A program made the position numbers and the translations under genes. Of a stretch of DNA of 12,991 nucleotides, positions 1 to 6,219 are shown one piece after another (positions within the stretch are counted from its first letter, which is position 1; each line of letters starts with the position of its first letter). The notes beneath the pieces are model-generated. The model had not been told where the DNA came from, did no database searches, and worked only from the letters and a program-made list of their open reading frames with translations. Source of the stretch: Spirochaetales bacterium (GTDB lineage: Bacteria; Spirochaetota; Spirochaetia; SZUA-6; DRHE01); assembly GCA_023136785.1 (NCBI GenBank), contig JAGLQP010000018.1, forward strand, positions 1 to 12,991. Direction: 5' to 3'.

Positions 1-84
1 GATAATCACCTCTTCACCTTCCTGTACTTTTTCGATGAGCTCCGACAATCGCCTTTTTGCCTCTGTAATCGTGTTCACCACCAT
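1..84 (-). CDS. Phd/YefM-family antitoxin, N-terminal part (runs off left edge)
   Basis: Reading leftward from the ATG at 84 gives 28 codons to the window edge, beginning MVVNTITEAKRRLSELIEKV. The hydrophobic-N-T-I-x-E-A-K start, the L-S-x-L-I core and the following GEEVII match the N-terminal fold of Phd/YefM antitoxins. This part normally dimerises and binds the operator, while the missing C-terminus would neutralise a toxin such as a RelE- or PIN-type protein. The start is set by a strong Shine-Dalgarno, GGAGG at 97-93, eight bases before the ATG. A 10-bp palindrome lies 23 bases upstream. The partner toxin, if any, must lie left of the window, as these antitoxins usually precede their toxins. 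The family call is fairly safe despite the short length. Whether it is part of a working toxin-antitoxin pair cannot be seen. Confidence 0.82.
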   Translation of the reverse strand, partial: MVVNTITEAKRRLSELIEKVQEGEEVII

Positions 85-107
85 AACTATGACCTCCACA
101 TATCGGG

Positions 108-117
108 CCAGATCTGG
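108..117. promoter_or_regulatory. 10-bp palindrome upstream of the antitoxin, possible operator
   Basis: CCAGATCTGG is a perfect palindrome placed just upstream of the antitoxin ribosome binding site. Phd/YefM antitoxins commonly repress their own operon by binding palindromes near the promoter. I see no convincing -10/-35 pair beside it, and a 10-bp palindrome can occur by chance, so the role is a guess. Confidence 0.25.
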
Positions 118-206
118 TCTGGTTAGATGGTAATGAGGATACATTTGGGTGCCAAGGTCTGTATTTGCCCGCATGGGACAGATCGATGCTCCAGGTATTC
201 GCCAGC

Positions 207-1571
207 TCACTCCTCTTCCATTGCAGGATCCAAGCTCCGCATGCGACCTTTCAGCTCATCGACGCGTTGCCGGCAGGTGGTTTCGGTCTGTGCCTCAACA
301 ACCAGGCGCAGGTAGGGCTCGGTGTTGGACTTACGCAGGTTGAACCACCAGTCAGGAAAATCCAGACGGATGCCGTCGATATCGGTGACCTTGGCATCAG
401 GCCAGGCACTGTAATCGGCCAGGATGTTCTCGATGATCCTGTCTTTGGCTTCGGTCTTGAAATTGATCTCCCCGGAAAAGTGATATTTACTGATATCGGA
501 GATGATATCGGAGAAAGATCTAGCTTCTTTGGAAAGGATAGCCAGCACGAGCAGCGCGGCTATTACACCTGAGTCGCAGAAGTAGTTGTCCCGGAAGTAG
601 TAATGTCCGGCCAGCTCCCCGCCGTAGATCCCCGCCGTATCCCGCAGGAGCTTCTTGGCGTGGGGGTGTCCGACTTTACAGATCACCGGCTTCCCGCCCA
701 GGGTTTCAACATACTCCACTACACTGCGGGAGGTACGCACGTCGTAGGTTACCGCTTCGCCGACGTAATCTTGACCGGAGTGGCGGAAGAAGTACAACCC
801 AAGCAATGCGATGATCAGATCTGGGGAAACGAAACGGCCCTTTTCGTCGACGAACATCACCCTGTCTCCGTCTCCATCGAAACAGATCCCCAGGTCCGCT
901 TTCTCCGCCAGGGTTCGCTGCTTTACATCAGCCAGGTTGGCCTCGATCAAGGGGTTGGGGGGATGGTGGGGAAAGCTACCGTCGGGCTGATCGTACATGG
1001 TGATGATTTCCCCCTTCAGCTCACGAATCACATCGTGGATGAACACGGAGGCCATGCCGTCGGAACAGTCGATCACCGCCTTGATCTCCTGGACGGCTTT
1101 CTGGTACGGCTTCAGATGCTCCAGGTAGGCAGCCCGGATGTCCAGGGTTTCTATCTTCCCGGGAACTGAAGCCGGGGTGATCTCTCCCCGGACCATTTCC
1201 TCCAGCCGATTCAATCCCGTGTCGTAGCCCACCGGGATTGCCTTGGCTCGGGATATTTTCAGGCCGTTGTACTCTGGAGGATTGTGGGAGGCGGTGATCA
1301 TGACGCTGCCGCCGAAACCGAAGTGGGCGGTGGCGAAGTATACCGACGGCGTGGAGCAAAGACCGATGTCGGCTACATCGCAGCCGGCATCCCGTATGCC
1401 CCGGCTCAAGGCTTCGAAGACCTCTTCCGAGCTCTCCCGGGCGTCCCTGCCCACCAGGATTCGATCTGTTTCCAGCAGCTCAGGCAGAAAAAAGCCGACT
1501 CGATAGGCCAGGTTTTTATCCCAATCCCGGTTGTACACTCCACGAATATCGTAGGATTTGAATACTTTCAT
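207..1571 (-). CDS. manB: Phosphomannomutase/phosphoglucomutase (alpha-D-phosphohexomutase family)
   Basis: This 454-residue cytoplasmic enzyme interconverts hexose 6-phosphates and 1-phosphates, feeding GDP-mannose or UDP-glucose synthesis for polysaccharides. All four signature regions are visible in order. The phosphoserine loop TASHNP has its catalytic Ser at about residue 95. The magnesium loop DGDGDR is at 232-237. The sugar-binding loop GGELAGHYYF is at 317-326. The phosphate-binding loop RKSNTEPYLR is at 413-422. Length is normal for the bacterial PMM/PGM (AlgC-like) group. The ATG at 1571 is preceded by a GAGGGAGA ribosome site. The gene is divergent from the HTH-EIIA operon and has its own extended -10 promoter. 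Family membership is certain. The split between mannose and glucose specificity is not decided by sequence here, so the symbol is provisional. Confidence 0.93.
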   Translation of the reverse strand: MKVFKSYDIRGVYNRDWDKNLAYRVGFFLPELLETDRILVGRDARESSEEVFEALSRGIRDAGCDVADIGLCSTPSVYFATAHFGFGGSVMITASHNPPEYNGLKISRAKAIPVGYDTGLNRLEEMVRGEITPASVPGKIETLDIRAAYLEHLKPYQKAVQEIKAVIDCSDGMASVFIHDVIRELKGEIITMYDQPDGSFPHHPPNPLIEANLADVKQRTLAEKADLGICFDGDGDRVMFVDEKGRFVSPDLIIALLGLYFFRHSGQDYVGEAVTYDVRTSRSVVEYVETLGGKPVICKVGHPHAKKLLRDTAGIYGGELAGHYYFRDNYFCDSGVIAALLVLAILSKEARSFSDIISDISKYHFSGEINFKTEAKDRIIENILADYSAWPDAKVTDIDGIRLDFPDWWFNLRKSNTEPYLRLVVEAQTETTCRQRVDELKGRMRSLDPAMEEE

Positions 1572-1603
1572 TTTCGTCTCCCTCTTTTGGGCTTGGCGGA
1601 GCG

Positions 1604-1612
1604 ATTATAGCA
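1604..1612 (-). promoter_or_regulatory. Extended -10 promoter of the phosphohexomutase gene
   Basis: On the minus strand the sequence reads TGCTATAAT, a perfect extended -10 (TGn followed by TATAAT). It would start transcription about 25 bases before the ATG at 1571. The -35 region is weak (TGGATC-like), which is usual for extended -10 promoters. The position just upstream of a well-supported gene makes it credible. Confidence 0.55.
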
Positions 1613-1713
1613 CTGTCCCTTTCTCTTGATCCACCGTTTGATGTACCGGGGGCGCGTTTTCGGATCCCAAGGCAAACTCTGTTCAATAGAGGCAAAAAAC
1701 CTAATTCTAAAGG

Positions 1714-1741
1714 TTGACAATAAACTATAAAGTACTATAAT
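1714..1741 (+). promoter_or_regulatory. Consensus sigma-70 promoter of the HTH-EIIA / EIIA / antiporter operon
   Basis: A perfect TTGACA (1714-1719) and a perfect TATAAT (1736-1741) are separated by 16 bases. Transcription would start near 1748, giving a leader of about 25 bases before the GTG at 1773. Such a full-consensus core promoter would be strong unless repressed. It is overlaid by tandem repeats and an inverted repeat, annotated separately, which suggests repression. Confidence 0.78.
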
Positions 1742-1763
1742 ATACTATAAGGTACTTTGAAGG
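1724..1763 (+). repeat. Three tandem 10-bp repeats (ACTATAA-N3) plus a decayed fourth, over the -10 box
   Basis: ACTATAAAGT (1724-1733), ACTATAATAT (1734-1743) and ACTATAAGGT (1744-1753) follow each other with exact 10-bp spacing. A degenerate ACTTTGAAGG (1754-1763) comes next. The central copy contains the -10 TATAAT. Superimposed is an inverted repeat, AAAGTAC (1729-1735) with GTACTTT (1752-1758), around a 16-base centre. Ten-base spacing puts every copy on nearly the same face of the helix, as expected for cooperative protein binding. The first gene of the operon encodes a MerR/excisionase-type DNA-binding domain, the obvious candidate to bind here. The repeats are directly visible; the binding is inference. 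Confidence 0.7.
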
Positions 1764-1772
1764 ACAATAAGA

Positions 1773-2525
1773 GTGAAGGCTACTTCAAACCGAGAAGGGA
1801 ACCGACGCCTGTTTGCGGGTCCAACCACCACGGACTCCGGCGCCGGCGAAGTGATGACTCTTGCGGAGGTAGCGGTCTATCTCAAGCTTGCAGAGAAGAC
1901 GGTTCTGCGTATGGTCCACAAGGGACAGATCCCCTGCGCCAAGGTAGCCAGCCAGTGGCGATTTCTACGTCCGATGATCGACGACTGGCTGACGGCGAAA
2001 ATGCAGGTAGTGCCGAGGAACGATCTGGCTCGACTGATCGAAAGTTCTCCCGACGTAGTTCCCCTTTCCCGTCTGCTCGCAGAAGAGCTCATCCTGCTCG
2101 ATGTGCAGCCCGGAACCAAAGAGCAGGTGCTCCGCCAACTGGTTCGACCCCTTATACGAACCCGGATCATCGATCAGGAGCAGCCGTTTCTTGACAAGCT
2201 TCTCGAACGGGAGCGTATCGTTTCAACGGCTGTAGGAAAAGGAGTGGCGATTCCCCACCTCCGAAATCCTCGAGAGAATCCGGGAGGCGGGCCTGTGTTG
2301 GTTGTCGGAATCTGCAGGCGGGGAACGGATTTTGATTCCCTGGACGGGGAGAAGACTAAGGCTTTTTTCCTTCTCTACACAGACAGCGAGGTGATTCATC
2401 TGCGCGTTCTGGCCAAAGTCAACCGCATCGCCGGCAAAGAGGCTACCATGCAACAGCTTACCGGAACCGAAACGGTGGAGGAAGTACTGCGTGTTCTGAT
2501 ACGGGCAGATCAGGAAGGAGGATAA
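1773..2525 (+). CDS. HTH (excisionase/MerR-like) - PTS EIIA(Ntr/Fru-type) fusion regulator
   Basis: A 250-residue soluble protein with two domains. Residues 28-77 form a helix-turn-helix of the excisionase family: MTLAEVAVYLKL, a KTVLRMVHKGQIPCAKV turn, and a WRF...IDDWL ending. Residues about 98-248 are a type-2 PTS EIIA domain with the phosphorylatable histidine in GVAIPH (His162) and the FDSLDGEKTKAFF strand typical of PtsN-like proteins. The fusion implies a transcription factor whose state depends on PTS phosphorylation, and autoregulation at the repeats upstream is plausible. The GTG at 1773 is chosen because AAGGA (1760-1764) sits eight bases before it. An in-frame ATG at 1854, right at the HTH, lacks a good site. 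It is the first gene of an operon with a second EIIA and an antiporter. No enzyme I or HPr gene is visible. Confidence 0.88.
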   Translation: MKATSNREGNRRLFAGPTTTDSGAGEVMTLAEVAVYLKLAEKTVLRMVHKGQIPCAKVASQWRFLRPMIDDWLTAKMQVVPRNDLARLIESSPDVVPLSRLLAEELILLDVQPGTKEQVLRQLVRPLIRTRIIDQEQPFLDKLLERERIVSTAVGKGVAIPHLRNPRENPGGGPVLVVGICRRGTDFDSLDGEKTKAFFLLYTDSEVIHLRVLAKVNRIAGKEATMQQLTGTETVEEVLRVLIRADQEGG

Positions 2526-2527
2526 CG

Positions 2528-3349
2528 ATGGGTTTATTCGCCAGTTTCCGTCCCGAGTGCATCCAGGTAGGAAGCAGTGGCCGGAACAAAGAGGAAGTGC
2601 TTGCCGAAATTTCCCGGCTTGCCAAAAAGAGCAAGGTGCTTGCGAATGTGTCGGAAAAGCAAATTTTCACATCCCTGCAGCAGCGGGAGAGGGTCGGAAC
2701 AACGGGTTTCGGCGGGGGGATTGCCATCCCTCACTGCAGCCTGGAGGACATCGAAGAGTTCGTGGTTGGTTTGCTCATCGTCCCGGATGGAGTCGATTTC
2801 GAGTCCCTGGATGGGAAGAAAACCAAGACCTTCTTCTTCATCATTGGGCCGAGAACCCAGAGGAATCGGCATATCCAGCTTTTATCGGCGATTTCCAAGA
2901 TCCTCAAAAATCCCGATGTAATTCAGCGCTTCTTGGAAGCCTTTGATGAAAAAAGTGTACGCCGGATCGTCGAGGAGCTGTTCAGCCTTGTCGATATCGG
3001 AGTCACTCCGGGGCAGCAGAAGGGCCGATGCCTTTTCCATGTCTTTGTACAGAAAGAAGAGTACTTCGAAGACATTCTCCAGGTATTTTCCGCAGCTGTA
3101 GAGGGTTCGATCGCGGTTATTGAAACGAACGCAGCCGGCTATTACCTGCACAGGTTGCCGTTGTTTGCCGCCTACTGGTCGGAAAACCAGAAAGGATTTT
3201 GCCGTCTCATCCTTGCCGTTGTGGACAGAGACCTCTGCAACGATGTCATCCGACGTATCCATACCGTGGTTGAAGATCTGGAGAATGAACCGGGAGTGTT
3301 GATCTCCGTACAGGAACTGTACTACTCAAGCGGCTCGTTGGAGTTTTAG
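2528..3349 (+). CDS. PTS EIIA (PtsN-like) protein with an extra C-terminal alpha/beta domain
   Basis: A 273-residue protein, well beyond the roughly 150 residues of a plain EIIA. Residues 1-152 are a PtsN-type EIIA with the active histidine in GIAIPH (His69) and the FESLDGKKTKTFF strand, clearly paralogous to the EIIA half of the preceding gene. Residues about 166-273 form a separate domain whose alternating hydrophobic strands and helices suggest a ferredoxin-like or PII-like fold. I cannot assign it to a family. The ATG lies two bases after the upstream stop, and its ribosome site AAGGAGG (2515-2521) is inside the end of the upstream gene, so translation is probably coupled. In characterised bacteria EIIANtr controls potassium transporters by phosphorylation-dependent binding. 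The antiporter directly downstream is the likely partner here. Confidence 0.88.
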   Translation: MGLFASFRPECIQVGSSGRNKEEVLAEISRLAKKSKVLANVSEKQIFTSLQQRERVGTTGFGGGIAIPHCSLEDIEEFVVGLLIVPDGVDFESLDGKKTKTFFFIIGPRTQRNRHIQLLSAISKILKNPDVIQRFLEAFDEKSVRRIVEELFSLVDIGVTPGQQKGRCLFHVFVQKEEYFEDILQVFSAAVEGSIAVIETNAAGYYLHRLPLFAAYWSENQKGFCRLILAVVDRDLCNDVIRRIHTVVEDLENEPGVLISVQELYYSSGSLEF

Positions 3350-3377
3350 TTCATCCAAAGTACACAAGGAAATCAAC

Positions 3378-4625
3378 GTGTTGCAGACAGTTCAGAGTTA
3401 TATTCACTCTCTCCCCATCCCGGTAATCATGGTGGTTGGAATCATGACTCTTGCAGGATTCTACTTCGGCAAGACCATGCGCTTCCTGCGTCTTCCTTCG
3501 ATCATCGGGTTCATGCTCATCGGAGTTGTACTAGGCCCCTCGGTGTTGAATCTGCTCGGGGAAAAGCTGAAGGACGGATTCGGATTCATCACAGAGATAG
3601 CCCTTGGATTTGTCGCTCTTAGTATCGGGTTGGAGCTCAGTTTTGCTGCTCTAAAAAAGCAAGGCACTGGAATCATCCTCATTATTGTCTTTGAGTCTTT
3701 TCTGGCCTTCGCCGTCGTTACGGTGGCGGTTTTCTTGTTGACTCGCAACCTCCCCCTGGCTCTGATCTTCGGTTCCCTGGCGCCTGCCAGCGCCCCGGCG
3801 GGTACTGTGGCAGTGATCCAGGAGTACAAGGCGAAGGGGAACCTCACCAAGGCTCTCTATGCCGTGGTCGGTTTTGACGACGGGTTGGCGATCGTCATTT
3901 TCGGTTTTGCCTTCGCCATTGCCCGCAGCCTCCTTGTACAGGCGAATGGAGGAGCTTCCGAAACATTATGGCATCTTGTCGCTTCACCGTTGCTGGAGAT
4001 TAGCTTGAGCTTCCTGATCGGTGCCGTAATTGCCGTCCTGTATCGCCTGCTGGCACGGAGACTCTCGGAACGACGAGAAATCTTCATCTTGACCTTTGCC
4101 ACTGTACTAGTCACCCTGGGGATCTGTCAGCTGTTGCACCTGTCCTTGATCTTAACGAATCTTGTGATTGGTATGGTAACCGTAAACACCCAACCCCAAG
4201 GACTGACCGAGAAGATCAAGGATGAGCTAACAGAGGTCATGCCTCTCTTGTTCGTACTCTTTTTTGTCCTGGCCGGATCAAACCTGCACTTGGCTCTGCT
4301 TCCCTCTCTGGGTCTCGTCGGCGTTGCCTACATCGTCAGCAGATCCGCGGGGCTCATGGGTGGAGCCTGGATCGGCGCCGTAGTGGGGCGGGCTGAACCC
4401 AAGATCCGCAAGTACCTCGGCATAGGCATTCTCTCCCAGGCGGGGGTTGCGATCGGACTGTCCTTGGTTGTCAAGCAGACCCTGACACCAATGGGACCGT
4501 GGGGAGCCAGGATCGGCATTCTGGTCATCACCACCATCACTGCGACCAGCATTATCTTTGAGATCGTGGGACCGATTCTCTGCAAAATCGGCCTGCGGAA
4601 AGCTGGTGAGATTCCGAATCAATAG
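3378..4625 (+). CDS. CPA2-family cation:proton antiporter (Na+ or K+/H+)
   Basis: A 415-residue inner-membrane protein with about 11-12 hydrophobic segments, exchanging Na+ or K+ for protons. Kef/NapA-type features are visible. PSIIGFMLIGVVLGPSVL (40-57) is the usual first-repeat motif, followed by ALSIGLELSF (80-89). The core pair Asp167-Asp168 lies in VVGFDDGLAIVIFG; a double Asp at this place is associated with electrogenic exchange in NhaA/NapA-type transporters. Unlike KefB/KefC it has no C-terminal RCK/TrkA-N nucleotide-binding domain: the chain ends soon after the last membrane helix. Regulation may therefore come from the two EIIA proteins encoded just upstream. The GTG at 3378 has AAGGA (3366-3370) seven bases before it; a TTG follows directly. 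The ion specificity cannot be read from the sequence. Confidence 0.88.
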   Translation: MLQTVQSYIHSLPIPVIMVVGIMTLAGFYFGKTMRFLRLPSIIGFMLIGVVLGPSVLNLLGEKLKDGFGFITEIALGFVALSIGLELSFAALKKQGTGIILIIVFESFLAFAVVTVAVFLLTRNLPLALIFGSLAPASAPAGTVAVIQEYKAKGNLTKALYAVVGFDDGLAIVIFGFAFAIARSLLVQANGGASETLWHLVASPLLEISLSFLIGAVIAVLYRLLARRLSERREIFILTFATVLVTLGICQLLHLSLILTNLVIGMVTVNTQPQGLTEKIKDELTEVMPLLFVLFFVLAGSNLHLALLPSLGLVGVAYIVSRSAGLMGGAWIGAVVGRAEPKIRKYLGIGILSQAGVAIGLSLVVKQTLTPMGPWGARIGILVITTITATSIIFEIVGPILCKIGLRKAGEIPNQ

Positions 4626-4665
4626 TAAGAGATGTGCCGGGTTTGGCAGCGTGGATGTGGGAGCC

Positions 4666-5595
4666 CTAGTCGAACAACCGGAGTTTTCGCCGGGAAAGCT
4701 TCCCCGAGTCCCAGACATCGAGCCATTCGTTCATGTTCCTCTCGCCGATGCCCAGTAGATCGAGCTGTCTCGGATCGATGAGGCTGCGCCGATCGATGCC
4801 TTGAATCTGAAATCCGATATCCGCCCGATCGAGGCTCTTCCTCAACTGCTGCACTGCGAGTACCCCCACCATGCCGCTCAGTACGCTTGGAGTGCTCTTG
4901 AACTTCTGGGGTATGAAGGCCAAGGCCAGGCTGATCCCGATCGTGACATTTGCCCCCATTGCCCGAACTACATCAACAGGAACTTGATCTACCAGACCGC
5001 CGTCGAACAGACGCATTCCGCGAATTCTTACCGGCATGAATACACCGGGCACGGCACAACTGGCGCGAACCGCCATGCCAATGTCCTTACAGTCGGAGAT
5101 AACGACTATGGCGCACCCCGGCAGTGAATCAGTCGGCTCAGGCAAAAATTGGGTAAGCTCTTTTTGAATGAGTCGTTTCGCTACCCGTTGGGAGGTGAAG
5201 ATAACCCGGCGACAATTTTCCAAATCTGTAGCGACTACCGCCAGATCAATCTCCAGATCATCGAAGCTCCTTCCTTCCAGCAACTTGTTCATCATGTTTC
5301 CCAGCTTGGCATTCGATACCACACCCACTTGCCGTTCATCGATGGCCCGACGAACCGTGTCGGAAAGGCTGATAACATGATGGAACCAGTCAAACTCCCG
5401 GACCAGTTCTTCGAGTTTCTCCTGTTTCAAACCGGCGGCAAAGAGGGCTGCGACGATCGATCCGGCTGAGCTTCCAGCCGCGATTGATGGAAGGTATTGT
5501 GGACGGTTTCGCAGCGCCCGGAGGGCGCCGATGTGAACGATCCCTCGAGCTGCTCCGCCGCCGAAGGCGATTCCGATTCGTTTCACTCTACCCAT
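4666..5595 (-). CDS. Patatin-like phospholipase / RssA-type serine acyl hydrolase
   Basis: About 309 residues from the ATG at 5595. The N-terminus has the oxyanion loop GGGAARG (12-18) and the nucleophile elbow GSSAG (catalytic Ser43). The second member of the Ser-Asp dyad is Asp198 in the DGG motif of RLFDGGLVDQVPVDVV. This matches the small bacterial patatin family (RssA/YchK-like), predicted to hydrolyse acyl ester bonds of lipids. No signal peptide is visible, so a cytoplasmic or membrane-surface location is likely. The frame could extend to a TTG at 5625, but family members begin a few residues before the glycine loop, so the ATG is preferred. Neither start has a clear Shine-Dalgarno. 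The gene is convergent with the antiporter (40 bases between stops) and divergent from trpR. The physiological substrate is unknown. Confidence 0.88.
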   Translation of the reverse strand: MGRVKRIGIAFGGGAARGIVHIGALRALRNRPQYLPSIAAGSSAGSIVAALFAAGLKQEKLEELVREFDWFHHVISLSDTVRRAIDERQVGVVSNAKLGNMMNKLLEGRSFDDLEIDLAVVATDLENCRRVIFTSQRVAKRLIQKELTQFLPEPTDSLPGCAIVVISDCKDIGMAVRASCAVPGVFMPVRIRGMRLFDGGLVDQVPVDVVRAMGANVTIGISLALAFIPQKFKSTPSVLSGMVGVLAVQQLRKSLDRADIGFQIQGIDRRSLIDPRQLDLLGIGERNMNEWLDVWDSGKLSRRKLRLFD

Positions 5596-5821
5596 CAATG
5601 TAGTGCAGTCGCCAAAAAAGGGCAAATAGACGGCGTTGGTGGAACTAGGCAGGATCGCCGCGCGCGGCGCTATAGGATCGGGCTTGACACGATAATTTTA
5701 TTCGGTATTTGTGGTGGTGCTTCGATTTTTCCCGGCACGAGCTCTCCGACAGTGCCGACGCGCCTTGGCTCGATTCTGACGAGATATTTCGGAATTTTTC
5801 AATTTTTTTTAACCTGGCCCC

Positions 5822-5850
5822 TTGACAGGCGTTTCTTTATAAAGTAACGT
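5822..5850 (+). promoter_or_regulatory. Probable promoter of trpR-trpB2
   Basis: TTGACA (5822-5827) is followed after 17 bases by TAACGT (5845-5850), a weaker -10 keeping the key TA and final T. Initiation would fall around 5857, leaving a leader of only about 16 bases before the ATG at 5873. An eight-T run (5803-5810) just upstream could act as an UP-type element. The -10 sits inside the first operator-like motif. The rest of the 277-bp gap to the patatin gene contains a second TTGACA (5684-5689) with a poor TATTTG partner, and small inverted repeats of unclear meaning. Confidence 0.55.
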
Positions 5851-5873
5851 TCTTTCCTGTAGTAACGTTACTA
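5843..5873. promoter_or_regulatory. Two operator-like copies of AGTAACGTT, candidate TrpR sites
   Basis: AGTAACGTT occurs at 5843-5851 and again at 5861-5869, 18 bp apart. The second copy is the left part of a perfect 14-bp palindrome, TAGTAACGTTACTA (5860-5873), that ends on the first base of the trpR start codon. The first copy covers the -10 box. TrpR repressors bind palindromes and autoregulate in enterobacteria, so this is the natural operator candidate. The half-site differs from the enterobacterial CTAG-type operator, as expected for a distant homologue. Confidence 0.6.
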
Positions 5874-6175
5874 TGAATAGTAACACCAGTGAAGAAATAA
5901 AAGCGATCGACCAGATCGCAGGTATTCTGGCCAAGATCGAGGATCGGAAGCTGATCCGGGATTTCCTGATCTGCATCTTGACGAAATTCGAGATCAAGGA
6001 GATTGCCGGTCGTTGGGAGCTGGTGAAGCTGCTCAACAAAGGAATGAGTCAACGGAAGATCGCCGAGGCGCTCAGGATGAGCCTCTGCAAGATCACCCGT
6101 GGTTCGAAAGAGCTGAAAAAGCGGGACTCGGCATTCAAGATGGTCCTTGACGGATACGTAGAAAATGATGAGTAA
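5873..6175 (+). CDS. trpR: Trp repressor family protein (TrpR)
   Basis: A 100-residue, all-helical cytoplasmic regulator that should repress transcription when tryptophan is bound. The C-terminal half aligns by eye with TrpR: ILTKFEIKEIAGRW (35-48), then the helix-turn-helix GMSQRKIAEAL...CKITRGSKELK (57-82). The ITRGS element carries the arginine (Arg76) equivalent to Arg84 of the E. coli protein, which contacts tryptophan. Arg47 falls near the place of the other ligand arginine, within one residue in my alignment. No clear Shine-Dalgarno precedes the ATG, because the palindrome occupies that position, so translation may be weak or begin on a very short leader. trpB2 follows after 44 bases on the same strand, with no terminator between, and is the obvious target. 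A YerC-like relative is the main alternative, but ITRGS favours TrpR. Confidence 0.85.
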   Translation: MNSNTSEEIKAIDQIAGILAKIEDRKLIRDFLICILTKFEIKEIAGRWELVKLLNKGMSQRKIAEALRMSLCKITRGSKELKKRDSAFKMVLDGYVENDE

Positions 6176-6219
6176 AAACAGCCCAAGGGCAAGTAAAAAT
6201 ACAACAGAGGAGGAAGCGT

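Noticed and set aside
1757..2194. A 145-codon plus-strand frame overlapping the start of the HTH-EIIA gene
   Set aside because: It is out of frame with the HTH-EIIA protein, whose domains are clear, and its product is low-complexity Arg/Ser/Pro-rich sequence typical of a shadow frame.
4626..4665. Possible bidirectional terminator between the convergent antiporter and patatin genes
   Set aside because: Only a three-pair GCC/GGC stem is present and there is no T run on either strand.
5656..5669. GC-only palindrome CGCCGCGCGCGGCG between the patatin gene and trpR
   Set aside because: It is perfect but simple alternating GC sequence with no loop, no partner copy in the window and no clear relation to a promoter.
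5709..5823. A frame before trpR starting with TTG and reading tandem TGG TGG codons plus a third Trp codon, like a trp leader peptide
   Set aside because: There is no ATG or ribosome site. The only promoter candidate upstream would start transcription at about the Trp codons. The hairpin at 5733-5757 is too far from the T run at 5803-5810 to be a terminator. The TGGTGG hexamer can arise by chance.
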